A stretch of DNA of 64,000 nucleotides from an uncultured Lachnospiraceae bacterium (GTDB lineage: Bacteria; Bacillota; Clostridia; Lachnospirales; Lachnospiraceae): assembly GCA_947630875.1 (NCBI GenBank), contig CANRJG010000005.1, forward strand, positions 1 to 64,000, given 5' to 3'. The notes beneath the pieces were generated by a model. It did not search any database. It was not told the origin of the DNA and worked only from the letters and a program-made list of their open reading frames with translations. The position numbers and the translations under genes were made by a program. Positions 1-9,104 of the stretch are shown piece by piece. Position 1 is the stretch's first letter. The number at the start of each line of letters is the position of its first letter.

Positions 1-88
1 TCGCTTTTTGTTTCTCTCTTTGAATGTTTTCAGGGTTGTGTCTCTGTTCTGTTTTCAAGGTTCGCGCTGTCTTTTTGCGTGACAGCGA
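1..88 (-). other. Probable 5' leader of an rRNA operon leaving the window
   Basis: Read on the minus strand, this stretch follows a very strong promoter. It begins with a hairpin (arms 81-87 and 65-71, GACAGCG/CGCTGTC) and continues with a segment resembling ACCTTGAAAACAGAAC. CTTTGAAAAC-type sequences are typical of the region just before 16S rRNA in Firmicutes. No open reading frame fits. The inference is that the 16S gene starts just beyond position 1. A leader for another stable RNA cannot be excluded. Confidence 0.5.
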
Positions 89-93
89 AGTTT

Positions 94-122
94 ATATTAT
101 CAGCATTTTCCTGCCTTGTCAA
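94..122 (-). promoter_or_regulatory. Strong sigma-A promoter, rRNA-type
   Basis: On the minus strand there is TTGACA (117-122), a 17-base spacer and TAATAT (94-99). Directly upstream (123-152) is an almost pure A/T run like an UP element, which overlaps the end of cvpA. The combination is what rRNA promoters look like. Transcription would start near 87 and leave the window. Confidence 0.8.
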
Positions 123-125
123 GAA

Positions 126-821
126 TTATTTTAAAAAATTTAAAATAAAATTATGCCTGTATAATACGGACAAAATCGGGCTGTCGGCGATCTGTTTCAT
201 ACACTTGCTGCCCGGGTCAGTGGCCGCTCCGGCGGTGACCAGCGCGAAGAAAATCCACAGAAGCAGCAGGCCGATCAGACCACCCAGAAAAAGCCCGGCC
301 GCCTTATTGGCCCCATGGATCACCGGAAGTTTTTCTATGATCCGGATTACCCCAAGCAGAATCCGAATCAGGATGCCGGTTACGATCCATGTCAGCAAAA
401 ACGCTGCTGCTTTTACGCTGAGTCCTGCAAAGCCGGCAGCCAGCAGCTGTTTGGATTCGTCCGTTACCGCCTGCAGCGCGTTCTGTGCGGTTTCCTCCAG
501 CGTTTCTCTGCTTTTGATTAAAGAAAGGAAGTTTTCCCTGCTTCCGGCTTCTTCGCCTGTATTCAGATTTTCTGCCAGCGACCGGATATAGCTGTCATCT
601 TCCCGGGTGTTCAGAAAACTGCTGTATTTTTCCTGCATCATATCGTAAAGTCCGGTTTTTTCTTTCAGAAAATGTTCCACCCGGGGCGCCAGCATCAGCG
701 TCAATATCAGGGAGATCAGCACCGTGCCCACAGAAAACAGCATTCTTAAAAATCCTTTATGCCAGCCCAGCCATGCCGCTGCCGCCAGCATGACCAGCAC
801 TATAATCGTCAGTGTATTCAT
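126..821 (-). CDS. CvpA family membrane protein
   Basis: A 231-residue integral membrane protein of the CvpA family, named for a role in colicin V production in Escherichia coli; its function in Firmicutes is unsettled. Hydrophobic segments are visible at about residues 3-20, 25-45, 130-160 and 172-198. Between them lies a charged loop rich in Glu, Asn and Ser, probably exposed. The start is fixed by GGAGGATCCT directly before the ATG. It lies 11 bases after the DUF5711 gene and is the last gene of a three-gene envelope unit. The rRNA-type promoter at 94-122 abuts its stop codon. Confidence 0.85.
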   Translation of the reverse strand: MNTLTIIVLVMLAAAAWLGWHKGFLRMLFSVGTVLISLILTLMLAPRVEHFLKEKTGLYDMMQEKYSSFLNTREDDSYIRSLAENLNTGEEAGSRENFLSLIKSRETLEETAQNALQAVTDESKQLLAAGFAGLSVKAAAFLLTWIVTGILIRILLGVIRIIEKLPVIHGANKAAGLFLGGLIGLLLLWIFFALVTAGAATDPGSKCMKQIADSPILSVLYRHNFILNFLK

Positions 822-832
822 AGGATCCTCCG

Positions 833-2035
833 TCAGTTCGCCAGCTGGATTTCTTCGATTTTATCGCTGCCGACAATCATATAATGCTGAAATCCGGCGG
901 GTACCATCTGCGTGATTTCTCCATCATATTCTCCTGTTGCTTTCCGATACCCGTTTTTCAGATAAATGTTCCATTTGGCTGTGTTGTAGAGCAGAATCAC
1001 CCCGTCTTTCATCCGGATATCCGTATATTCAAAATCCACCGGAATGGTGGAAACGGGCTTGCCGCTGTGATTGTAAATCTGCAGCTGTTTTTTGCCGTTT
1101 TCCTTTGCAGTCACCACTGCGAAATTTTTCTCGTCGTATGCCACAGAAAGAATTTCATCCGAAATCTCAACAGTATTTGCAAGCGCAGGCTTCTTCCCGC
1201 CGGAATAGATCAGCACGCTGTTGTCCGAAAAAGCCGCCAGGGTTCCGTCTTTTAAGAATTTCACGGTGGGAATAATCGTATCGCTGTAGCTGTCCTGCGT
1301 GACGATATGATCCACGTTGGCATCCCCGATCTCATCAAAGCTGTAAAAAATCAGATTGGTTTTTGCCGCCGCCCCTTCAATGACGTAATAACTGACGCAA
1401 AGCTGATAGCCGTCATAAGACAGACTCATATCCATCGGATACCCTCTTTCACTGAAGAATGATCTGCCCTCCGCAATGGTTTCTCCTTTGCTGTCAACAT
1501 ATTTCATCCGGCAGACCTGGTCTTCTTCCTCCAGCATCATGGCAATGGTTCCCTTGCTGCTGACGCAGGCCATTTTGATCGGCATGGCGGAATCGTAGGT
1601 GTACAGCGCTTCTTTTGTGTCAAACAGATAAATCCGGTTGCCGCCCTTTTCATAGACAATGATATAATCCCCGCAAATATCCGTAACCGGAGACTGCATT
1701 TCATAGGTGGCGCTCCATACGGTCTGATTGTCGTTTTCCAGGAGGGAAATACCGTCCTTGGTACACCGCAGACGCAGATCATGGATCATCTCATAGCTGA
1801 CATATGTGGAGTCCGAGTGTTCCTGCGTTTCCTTCACCACATAGCCTTCGTATGTATGGTAATAGTACAAAACCATTCCCGCAGCAATCAAAAGCAAAAG
1901 CAGCAGCACGATCAGCACCGTGGTGATCCGCTTTCTTCTGCGGTATTTTCTGATTCTTTCCTGATAGTCCGGATTCTGGTTCACCGGCTGCAGTCCGTTG
2001 TTGCGCAGCCGTCTTCCGTTCGTTGTCTGCATCAT
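833..2035 (-). CDS. DUF5711 family membrane-anchored protein
   Basis: About 400 residues. The N terminus is short, basic and Arg/Lys-rich, followed by one transmembrane segment at about residues 37-60 and a large extracytoplasmic region. That region has repeating beta-strand units with motifs of the kind SYDG and AYDEKNFAVV, as in beta-propellers. This is the DUF5711 pattern of Clostridia; no biochemical function is known. ATG 2035 is preferred over 2041 because GGAAGG lies six bases upstream of it but touches the earlier ATG. It sits between the LysM protein and CvpA and is probably co-transcribed with both, with a hairpin at 2066-2099 in the upstream gap. Confidence 0.75.
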   Translation of the reverse strand: MMQTTNGRRLRNNGLQPVNQNPDYQERIRKYRRRKRITTVLIVLLLLLLIAAGMVLYYYHTYEGYVVKETQEHSDSTYVSYEMIHDLRLRCTKDGISLLENDNQTVWSATYEMQSPVTDICGDYIIVYEKGGNRIYLFDTKEALYTYDSAMPIKMACVSSKGTIAMMLEEEDQVCRMKYVDSKGETIAEGRSFFSERGYPMDMSLSYDGYQLCVSYYVIEGAAAKTNLIFYSFDEIGDANVDHIVTQDSYSDTIIPTVKFLKDGTLAAFSDNSVLIYSGGKKPALANTVEISDEILSVAYDEKNFAVVTAKENGKKQLQIYNHSGKPVSTIPVDFEYTDIRMKDGVILLYNTAKWNIYLKNGYRKATGEYDGEITQMVPAGFQHYMIVGSDKIEEIQLAN

Positions 2036-2065
2036 GCGCATCCTTCCATCGCGGCAGTAAATTTT

Positions 2066-2099
2066 GAATGAGCAGTGCCTGTTTCCACACTGCTCATTC
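2066..2099. terminator. 12-bp perfect hairpin between LysM gene and DUF5711 gene
   Basis: The arms 2066-2077 and 2088-2099 (GAATGAGCAGTG and its complement) enclose ten bases. The T-rich side lies on the plus strand (TTTAGTTTAC). On the minus strand, where the flanking genes are read, the hairpin is followed by AAAATTT rather than a T run. It may therefore dampen or process the mRNA rather than fully terminate it. Confidence 0.5.
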
Positions 2100-2168
2100 T
2101 TTAGTTTACTCTATTGACCTTACATTTTCAAGCCGGTTTCCCAAAGAATTCCTTACGAAGTCCTTCGC

Positions 2169-3317
2169 TCATTCCTTTGGAAGATACAGCTTCTGCCCGA
2201 TATACAGGGAATCCTCATTTTCTATGGAATTCATTTCACAGATTTTTTCCACCATATCCAAAGAATCGTAAAGCTTCATGGAGATGCCTGCCAGTGTGTC
2301 GCCCTCCTTTACCACGTAATACTCCACCACATCGATGCCGTTGGCCGGAGAATAGGTTGCCGCCGGATTTTCCGTAATTTCTGCCGCCGGCGCATCTGTT
2401 TTCGAATCTTCAGACGCCGCGTCTGTCGCCTCCGGAGACTGCTTGTCCGCATCATTTTCCGTTTCATCGGCATCTCCGCCGGAAAATGTAATTCCCACCT
2501 GTTTTGCCAGGGTCTCCAGGGACGCCTGCATATCGTGCATTTTTTCATAATTGCCCATCATCGTAATGCCTACCACCAGCACCACGATGGCAAGCACGGT
2601 ACTCGCCGCATACAGAAAAGGCGTGATCCGAAACGATTCCTGTTCTTCGTTTTTTTCGTGATCTTTTCTGTCCGATTTTCTGCTGCGTTCTTCTTTCCCG
2701 TTTTCCTGCACTGATTCTGTATTTGTATGTATTCTTTCGGTATTCTCTTTCAGCAAATCTTCTTTACAGCTGAGAAGATAGTTCTTCATTCCATTGTTTC
2801 TGTCATAGTATATATTGTAGCCGCCCAGCTTTCGGACTCTGCCCATATCCCTGATGTAAAACATCTCCTCCTGACTGGTGGGATCTTCCAGCATAAAGAG
2901 TCTGCAATTTTCGCCCAAAGCGGAAGCATACTTCCGGATCATTTCATATGCCGGCACATACCAGCCCAACAGAATACAGCCATCGAAAAACGTATTCATT
3001 TTTTCGTACAGATCCGAAAATGCCTTTTGTCCGAAGGACAATTCGCTGCCGTTTGCATAGATATCATCTGTCCTTATGGCGCCCTCTACAAAAAGACAGG
3101 CGGTGTCGTTTCTCTTCGACTCCGAGCCGATCAGTGCAATGATGCGGTTATCATTTTTTTTCAGCTGGTATTTCAGATAGCTTAATGCGCTGTCTTCTAT
3201 ATAAAGTTTCGTTCCTGCGGACGGCATTCCGATTTGACGGATGTTTTTTAACAAGGCAGGGTCCGGACTCCTTGTTTTTGGCTTTTGGGAATTAACGGAA
3301 TCATTTTTATTCATCAT
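2169..3317 (-). CDS. Membrane protein with C-terminal LysM domain
   Basis: 382 residues in three parts. Residues 35-195 are a folded cytoplasmic domain. A Lys/Glu-rich linker then leads to a transmembrane helix at about 235-255. An acidic Ala/Glu/Thr-rich stretch ends in a LysM domain at about 332-380 (YYVVKEGDTL at its start, IGQKLYLP at its end), which would bind peptidoglycan or chitin-like glycans. The N-terminal domain has the spacing of an MPN/JAMM fold (FFDGCILLGWYVPAYE) but without the His pair of active JAMM enzymes; this is a tentative reading. GAGGTGAATT precedes the start. It is the first gene of the unit with DUF5711 and CvpA. Confidence 0.7.
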   Translation of the reverse strand: MMNKNDSVNSQKPKTRSPDPALLKNIRQIGMPSAGTKLYIEDSALSYLKYQLKKNDNRIIALIGSESKRNDTACLFVEGAIRTDDIYANGSELSFGQKAFSDLYEKMNTFFDGCILLGWYVPAYEMIRKYASALGENCRLFMLEDPTSQEEMFYIRDMGRVRKLGGYNIYYDRNNGMKNYLLSCKEDLLKENTERIHTNTESVQENGKEERSRKSDRKDHEKNEEQESFRITPFLYAASTVLAIVVLVVGITMMGNYEKMHDMQASLETLAKQVGITFSGGDADETENDADKQSPEATDAASEDSKTDAPAAEITENPAATYSPANGIDVVEYYVVKEGDTLAGISMKLYDSLDMVEKICEMNSIENEDSLYIGQKLYLPKE

Positions 3318-3412
3318 AATTCACCTCACCTTAGATTTGTTCCAGGCCTATACTATCAAAAAGCCCATAGGATATTTTGGCGTTTTATGACGGAATCTTT
3401 GAAAAATATTTC

Positions 3413-3442
3413 GACTAATTTTTCTATATTATGGTAACACTA
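3413..3442 (+). promoter_or_regulatory. Possible sigma-F-like promoter of yyaC
   Basis: GGTAACACTA (3433-3442) matches the forespore sigma-F -10 consensus GGNRANAHTR at every position. Fifteen bases upstream is GACTA, only a partial match to GYWTA. The position, about 60 bases before the yyaC start, is right for a sporulation gene. The weak -35 keeps confidence low. Confidence 0.35.
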
Positions 3443-3503
3443 TTGCCAGACGCCGGTCCTGTCTTACCACGCCGGATCAATACCAATGTTTCAGGAGATT
3501 TTT

Positions 3504-4073
3504 ATGAAGTGCCGTACCTATTATTATGATGCCTGCCGCGACGCGGCTTCCAAAGAATTGTACCGGAAGCTGATGCAGCTGCTTTCCGGCGATTTTTCCC
3601 TTTCCGGCGGATATGTGCTGTTCTGTATCGGAACCGACCGCATTACGGGAGACAGTCTGGGACCGCTGGTGGGTTATAAAATGGAAAAGATGGGTCTGCC
3701 GAATATTTTTGTTTACGGAACGCTGGCAGACCCCGTCCATGCCCTCAATATGGACCGGAAGCTTTCCGAAGCGCAGAAAAAGCATCCCGGCCTGCCTGTG
3801 ATCGCCGTCGATGCTTCTTTGGGTTCTTCCTCCCATCTGGGATACGTTACCATTGCGAGAGGCGCCTTGTGTCCCGGAATCGGCGTCAAAAAGAGATTAA
3901 AACAGGTAGGAGATATTTCCATCACCGGCATCGTCTGTCTTTCTTCGCCTCTGGCCAATATGCAGCTGCAGACCACGCGGCTGTCTACGGTGATGCAGCT
4001 TGCAGACTGTATCTGCGAAAGTCTTCTGATGGCGGCAGACAGTTTCCGTAAAATAGCAATCACCCTCCGGTAG
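3504..4073 (+). CDS. yyaC: YyaC family putative spore protease
   Basis: About 189 residues, DUF1256/YyaC family. The protein has the fold signature of hydrogenase-maturation and germination proteases: GTDRITGDSLGPLVG at about residues 43-57 and a conserved VIAVDASLG further on. Homologues occur in endospore formers and are annotated as sporulation proteins; the substrate is unknown. The start at 3504 is chosen because AGGAG lies six bases before it, whereas the upstream ATG at 3486 has no such site. It is one of only four plus-strand genes, facing transketolase, with a shared hairpin at its stop codon. Confidence 0.85.
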   Translation: MKCRTYYYDACRDAASKELYRKLMQLLSGDFSLSGGYVLFCIGTDRITGDSLGPLVGYKMEKMGLPNIFVYGTLADPVHALNMDRKLSEAQKKHPGLPVIAVDASLGSSSHLGYVTIARGALCPGIGVKKRLKQVGDISITGIVCLSSPLANMQLQTTRLSTVMQLADCICESLLMAADSFRKIAITLR

Positions 4074-4089
4074 TAGCCCGGAGGGTGAT
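4059..4089. terminator. Bidirectional terminator between yyaC and tkt
   Basis: The arms ATCACCCTCCGG (4059-4070) and CCGGAGGGTGAT (4078-4089) form a perfect 12-bp stem with a seven-base loop. The yyaC stop codon TAG sits in the loop. On the plus strand it is followed by ATTTTAC. It lies between convergent genes and so can serve both. Confidence 0.7.
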
Positions 4090-4114
4090 ATTTTACAGAT
4101 GATTTTAATACGGT

Positions 4115-6103
4115 TTAGAACAGACTCTTGACCGTTGCGGCAATATTTTCCGCCGTGAATCCGTATTTCTTGAACAGAACGCTGTAAGGGGCGCTCTCTC
4201 CGAACTGATCCATGGTGATCAGCTTGCCGTCCAGACCGATGTATCTGTCCCAGCCGAAGGAACAAAGCGCTTCCACGCCCACACGTTTTCTGCAGCTTAA
4301 AGGCAGAACCGATGCTTTGTACTCCTCGGACTGCTCTTCAAAAATATCCATACAGGGCATGGATACGACTCTGACATCGATGCCGTCCCTGGCCAGCAGT
4401 GCTTTCGCGTCGATGGAAACATTGACTTCCGAACCGCTGGCAATGATGATTGCATCCGGTTCCGCTTTATCGGAATCTGCGATGACATAGGCGCCTTTCA
4501 GCGCCTCCTTAGAGGAGCCTGCCAGCTGCGGCAGATTCTGACGAGTCAGTGCCAGTGCCGTCGGCGTCGTCTTGCTTGTGATAGCGCTGTACCAGGCTGC
4601 CGCGGTTTCCGTTGCATCCGCCGGACGGAAGATATGGAAGTTGGGCAGGGCACGCAGTGCAGCCAGCTGTTCTACCGGCTCATGGGTCGGGCCGTCCTCG
4701 CCGACGCCGATGCTGTCATGGGAGAATACATAGGAAATCGGCAGTCCCATGATGGAAGCCAGACGAATCATCGGTTTTACGTAATCGCTGAATACGAAGA
4801 AGGTCGCCACATAGGGTTTCAGGCCGCCGTAAAGCGCCATACCGTTGGCAATACCGCCCATGGCGATTTCTCTGACGCCGAAATGCATATTTCTGCCCTT
4901 TCTGTCTTCTGCAGAGAAGTCGCCGGCGCCGGTCATATTGGTCTTGTTGGAAGGTGCCAGATCCGCAGAGCCGCCCATGAAGTTGGGCAGATAGTCTTTG
5001 ATGCGGTTGACCATGGTGCCGGAAAGATTTCTCGTGGCGGCAGGTTCGTCTTCATAAGCCCAGAACGCATCGTCGTCAATGAGTTTCTTTGCGATATCCG
5101 CGTCATGGTACTGATCCCAGAGGGTCTTCATCTCGGGATATGTCTTGCAGTAATCGTCAAACAGCTTGTTCCATTCGTTGTAAGCGGTCTGCTGTTCTTC
5201 AATCAGTTCATTGTAGTGTGCGTAAACGTCTTCCGGCGCATAGAAGAATTTGTCTGCCGGGAAGCCGAGATTTTCTTTCAGCGCGGCTACATTTTCCTCA
5301 CCCAGCGGTTCGCCGTGGGCTGCCGGTGTACCCTGTTTTGCAGGACAGCCGTAACCGATAATGGTCTTTACGGTAATCAGTGTCGGTCTGGTGGTATCCG
5401 CCTTCGCCTCTTCGATGGCTGCGGCAATGGCATCCAGATCGTTGCCGTCCTCTACCGTCAGTGTCTGGAAACCATAGGACTGGAAGCGCTTCGTCGTATC
5501 TTCCGTAAACGCGATGTCGGTGCTTCCTTCGATGGTAATCTTGTTGGAATCATAAAGAATAATCAGTTTACCCAGCTTCAGGGTGCCGGCCAGTGAAAAT
5601 GCTTCCGAGGTAATGCCTTCCATCATACAGCCGTCGCCGCCCAGCGCGTAGGTATAGTGATCGACCACCGGATAGCCTTCTTTATTGAAGATGCTTGCCA
5701 TATGCGCTTCCGCGATGGCCATACCGACTGCCATGGTCATACCTGCGCCCAGAGGGCCGGTGGTTGCTTCCACGCCTCTCGTATGACGATACTCCGGATG
5801 ACCGGGGGTCAGAGAGCCTTCCTGACGGAATCCCGCCAGATCTTCCGCTGTCAGACCATAGCCAAACAGATGCAGCAGCGAATACAGCAGTGTGGAGCCG
5901 TGTCCGCCCGAAAGAATGAACCGATCCCGGTTGGGCCAGGAAGTATCCTTCGGATTGTGGTGCATGTGATGTGCCCAGAGCTCATACGCCATTGCTGCGG
6001 AGCCCAGGGGCAGTCCCGGATGTCCTGATTTTGCCTTCTGTACGGCGTCTGCGGCCAGTACACGAATGGCGTTTACGCATTTTGTGTCAATACTGCTACT
6101 CAT
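4115..6103 (-). CDS. tkt: Transketolase
   Basis: 662 residues, the usual full length. The enzyme moves two-carbon units between ketose and aldose phosphates in the non-oxidative pentose phosphate pathway, using thiamine diphosphate and a divalent metal. Visible signatures are GHPGLPLG near the N terminus, the cofactor motif GDGCMMEGI followed by NKITIEG, and the C-terminal-half motif THDSIGVGEDGPTHEP. AGGAGGA lies eight bases before the ATG. It is the last gene of a kinase-epimerase-transketolase unit, so phosphorylated pentoses made upstream feed directly into this step. Confidence 0.97.
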   Translation of the reverse strand: MSSSIDTKCVNAIRVLAADAVQKAKSGHPGLPLGSAAMAYELWAHHMHHNPKDTSWPNRDRFILSGGHGSTLLYSLLHLFGYGLTAEDLAGFRQEGSLTPGHPEYRHTRGVEATTGPLGAGMTMAVGMAIAEAHMASIFNKEGYPVVDHYTYALGGDGCMMEGITSEAFSLAGTLKLGKLIILYDSNKITIEGSTDIAFTEDTTKRFQSYGFQTLTVEDGNDLDAIAAAIEEAKADTTRPTLITVKTIIGYGCPAKQGTPAAHGEPLGEENVAALKENLGFPADKFFYAPEDVYAHYNELIEEQQTAYNEWNKLFDDYCKTYPEMKTLWDQYHDADIAKKLIDDDAFWAYEDEPAATRNLSGTMVNRIKDYLPNFMGGSADLAPSNKTNMTGAGDFSAEDRKGRNMHFGVREIAMGGIANGMALYGGLKPYVATFFVFSDYVKPMIRLASIMGLPISYVFSHDSIGVGEDGPTHEPVEQLAALRALPNFHIFRPADATETAAAWYSAITSKTTPTALALTRQNLPQLAGSSKEALKGAYVIADSDKAEPDAIIIASGSEVNVSIDAKALLARDGIDVRVVSMPCMDIFEEQSEEYKASVLPLSCRKRVGVEALCSFGWDRYIGLDGKLITMDQFGESAPYSVLFKKYGFTAENIAATVKSLF

Positions 6104-6136
6104 TGAAAAAGTCCTCCTATTATGTAAACTTTCATT

Positions 6137-6826
6137 TTACTTCTGTCCGTAATAGGCATTTGCGCCGTGCTTTCTTAAGAAATGCTTGTCCAGCAATGCC
6201 TGCGGAATCGGCTGTACCGATGGATTGATCTTTTCTGTATAATAAGCCATTTTTGCACATTCTTCAAGTACAACTGCATTATGTACCGCTTCTGCCGCAT
6301 CTTTGCCCCATGCAAAGGGACCGTGGTTGGTGCAGAGCACGCCCGGCACATAAATCGGATTGATATCTTTGAATGTTTCCGCAATCACCAGGCCTGTATT
6401 TTTTTCATAAGCCTCGTCAATTTCCTCTTTGGTCAGACTTCTGGCGCAGGGCACCGGACCATAGAAGTAATCGGCCTGGGTGGTTCCGTAAATCGGAATG
6501 CTCTTTCCGGCCTGCGCCCACTGGGTGGCCCAGGGAGAATGGGTATGCACGATACCGCCGATGCCTTTAAAGGCCTTATACAGTTCGATATGGGTTGCGG
6601 TATCCGAAGAAGGACGGTATTTTCCCTCGATCTGATTGCCGTTTAAATCCATGATTACCATGTCTTCCGGCTGCAGCGCGTCATATTCCACCCCGCTTGG
6701 TTTGATTGCAAAATAACCGCTTTCCGGATCAAAACCGCTGACATTGCCCCATGTGTAGGTCACAAGGCCCCGCTTCGGCAGTTCCATGTTGGCTTCATAT
6801 ACCTGTTGTTTTAATTTTTCTAACAT
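6137..6826 (-). CDS. araD: L-ribulose-5-phosphate 4-epimerase
   Basis: 229 residues of the class II aldolase/AraD family. It converts L-ribulose 5-phosphate to D-xylulose 5-phosphate with a bound zinc ion. The metal-binding [11 protein letters not shown] (about residues 95-105) and the second His region TNHGPFAWG (about 170) are intact, as is the phosphate-binding SGVEYD region. GAGGG precedes the start. It is flanked by an FGGY kinase and transketolase, fitting pentose use. No arabinose isomerase (araA) is in the window, so the upstream source of L-ribulose is not shown here. Confidence 0.93.
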   Translation of the reverse strand: MLEKLKQQVYEANMELPKRGLVTYTWGNVSGFDPESGYFAIKPSGVEYDALQPEDMVIMDLNGNQIEGKYRPSSDTATHIELYKAFKGIGGIVHTHSPWATQWAQAGKSIPIYGTTQADYFYGPVPCARSLTKEEIDEAYEKNTGLVIAETFKDINPIYVPGVLCTNHGPFAWGKDAAEAVHNAVVLEECAKMAYYTEKINPSVQPIPQALLDKHFLRKHGANAYYGQK

Positions 6827-6853
6827 GTTTTCCCTCTTTTCTGCGCCTGCGGC

Positions 6854-8461
6854 TTACCGGATATTGTCCACTGCGGCCCGCTCGATGGACAGGCCTGCTT
6901 TGTAGCGTGCAATGAAACGGTTGAATCCTTCCACGTCCGCAGGATCCGGATCCATATCGATGCTCTGCTCTCCTGCGAAAACATGCGCATTCAGATAAGC
7001 GTCCAGACTTTCATCCGCCTGTTTGTTTCTCATATAGGAAGCCAGCAGCGCGATGCCCCATGCGCCGCCTTCTCCCGCAGTTGCCATAACGGAAACCGGC
7101 GCGTTCATGGCTGCCGCCAGAATGCTCTGGCCTACCTTTTCGGTCTTGAACAATCCGCCGTGTCCGTAAATCTTTTTCACTTTGACTTTTTCATTCTGCG
7201 TCAGAATATCCAGCCCGATCTTCAGCGCGCCCAGCGCCGTATACAGATGGCAGCGCATAAATTCGGCCAGATGGAAGCTGCTGTTGGTCTCCCGTACAAA
7301 CAAAGGTCTGCCCTCGTCAAAGCCCGTAATATGCTCGCCGGAGAAATATCCGTAGGAAAGCAGGCCGCCGCAGTCCTTCGCGCCTTCCAGCGCCTTGTTG
7401 TAAAGGAAGCCGTAAAGCTGGTTCATATCCACGGTCATGCCCATACCTTCGGCAAATTCTTTGAAGATGCCCACCCAGGCATTCAGATCGGAGGTACAGT
7501 TGTTGCAGTGTACCATGGCCACCGCGTCTCCCACAGGCGTCGTTACCAGATCAATTTCTTCATAAGGCTTGGAAAGCCTGTCCTCCAGTACGATCATGGC
7601 AAATACGCTGGTGCCTGCAGAAACATTTCCGGTGCATTTCGCAACGCTGTTGGTGGCGGTCATACCGGTACCCGCGTCGCCTTCCGGCGGGCAAAGGGGA
7701 ATTCCCGGCTGTAAGCTGCCGGAAGGATCTAAGAACGCTGCCCCTGCCCTGGTCAGTGTGCCTGCCTTTTCTCCGGCCACCAGCACCTTCGGTAAAATGT
7801 CTTTCAGCTTCCAGGGATAGCCTTTCTCCGCAATGAGCGCGTCAAATTTAGCCACCATTTCCGCATCGTAATCTTTTGTCTGTGAGTCAATGGGGAACAT
7901 GCCCGAGGCTTCGCCGATACCGATCACCTTTTCGCCAGTCAGCAGTCTGTGAATATAACCTTCCAGCGTGGTGAGATAATCGATCTGCGGCAAATGGGTT
8001 TCCCCGTTTAAAATGGCCTGATACAGATGCGCGATACTCCACCGCTGCGGAATATGGAATCCGAACAGTTCGGAAAGCGCTTCTGACGCCGGGCCTGTGA
8101 TATTATTACGCCAGGTCCGGAAAGGAACCAGCAGCTTTCCGTCTTTGTCAAAGGGCATATAGCCGTGCATCATGGCGCTGATGCCAATGGAACCGATTTT
8201 CGTCAGCGTCGTACCATACTGTTTTTCTACGTCCTCTGCCAGACTTTTGTAGCATTTTTGCAGGCCTGTATGGATGTCTTCCAGGCTGTATGTCCATATG
8301 CCGTTTTCATAACGGTTTTCCCAGTCGTGCGTACCGCCTGCCACCGGCCTGTTCGTTTCGTCGATCAGCACAGCTTTGATTCTGGTAGAGCCAAACTCAA
8401 TTCCCAGCGACGTCTGACCTTCGTCAATGGACTGTCTGATTCGTTCTTTGTCCGTGTTCAA
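6854..8461 (-). CDS. FGGY-family carbohydrate kinase
   Basis: 535 residues. The N-terminal ATPase-fold motif [15 protein letters not shown] (about residues 20-34) and the C-terminal-half motifs [12 protein letters not shown] and [14 protein letters not shown] mark the FGGY family. Position just upstream of araD suggests it makes L-ribulose 5-phosphate, but the sequence diverges from typical AraB, and xylulose or another ketose is possible. The start codon is TTG: GGAGG lies nine bases before it and no ATG is better placed. It lies 46 bases downstream of recR with no convincing promoter between, so it may be read from the dnaX-recR unit. Confidence 0.85.
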   Translation of the reverse strand: MNTDKERIRQSIDEGQTSLGIEFGSTRIKAVLIDETNRPVAGGTHDWENRYENGIWTYSLEDIHTGLQKCYKSLAEDVEKQYGTTLTKIGSIGISAMMHGYMPFDKDGKLLVPFRTWRNNITGPASEALSELFGFHIPQRWSIAHLYQAILNGETHLPQIDYLTTLEGYIHRLLTGEKVIGIGEASGMFPIDSQTKDYDAEMVAKFDALIAEKGYPWKLKDILPKVLVAGEKAGTLTRAGAAFLDPSGSLQPGIPLCPPEGDAGTGMTATNSVAKCTGNVSAGTSVFAMIVLEDRLSKPYEEIDLVTTPVGDAVAMVHCNNCTSDLNAWVGIFKEFAEGMGMTVDMNQLYGFLYNKALEGAKDCGGLLSYGYFSGEHITGFDEGRPLFVRETNSSFHLAEFMRCHLYTALGALKIGLDILTQNEKVKVKKIYGHGGLFKTEKVGQSILAAAMNAPVSVMATAGEGGAWGIALLASYMRNKQADESLDAYLNAHVFAGEQSIDMDPDPADVEGFNRFIARYKAGLSIERAAVDNIR

Positions 8462-8507
8462 GAATACCTACCTCCTTTGTTTGATTTTTGCCGTACAAAA
8501 CGGCCGT

Positions 8508-9104
8508 CTATAATTCCACGCGCCCTTCCAGAGCGCGAAGCAATGTCACTTCATCGATATATTCCAGATCGCCGCCCACCGGGACGCCGCTGGCAATCCG
8601 CGTCACCCTGATCCCCGCAGGCTTGATCAGCTTGCTGATATACATTGCCGTTGTCTCCCCTTCCAGAGACGCATTGGTGGAAATGATCACTTCGTGCACG
8701 TCGCCTTCCAGCCGTTTGATCAGTTCCTTCAATTTGATATCTGCCGGGCCGATGCCCAGCATGGGAGAAATGGCGCCGTGCAGCACATGATAAACGCCGT
8801 TGTATCTGCCGGTTTTTTCATAGGCCGCCATATCTCTGGTGTTTTCCACCACCATAATGGTACTGTGATCCCGTTCGCTGCTGGCGCAGATGGGACATTG
8901 CTCCGCATCCGTCAGTGCAAAACAGGTTTTGCAGTAACGGACATGCTCCCTGGCCTCTTTAATTGCGTCTGCCAGCGCCAGCGCCTTTTCCTTCGGCTGT
9001 CCCAGAATATAAAAGGCCAGCCGCTGCGCCGTTTTGCTTCCGATGCCGGGCAGCGCGGAAAATTCATCAATTAACTGATTGATCTGCCTGCTGTAGTATT
9101 CCAT
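8508..9104 (-). CDS. recR: Recombination mediator protein RecR
   Basis: 198 residues, the usual RecR length. It acts with RecO and RecF in loading RecA at gaps. Visible parts are an N-terminal helix-hairpin-helix (LPGIGSKTAQRLAF), a C4 zinc finger (CKTCFALTD then CPIC), and a Toprim domain starting at IMVVENTRD with HVLHGAISPMLGIGP. Its ATG overlaps the ybaB stop as TAATG, indicating translational coupling. The order dnaX-ybaB-recR is conserved widely in bacteria. Confidence 0.97.
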   Translation of the reverse strand: MEYYSRQINQLIDEFSALPGIGSKTAQRLAFYILGQPKEKALALADAIKEAREHVRYCKTCFALTDAEQCPICASSERDHSTIMVVENTRDMAAYEKTGRYNGVYHVLHGAISPMLGIGPADIKLKELIKRLEGDVHEVIISTNASLEGETTAMYISKLIKPAGIRVTRIASGVPVGGDLEYIDEVTLLRALEGRVEL

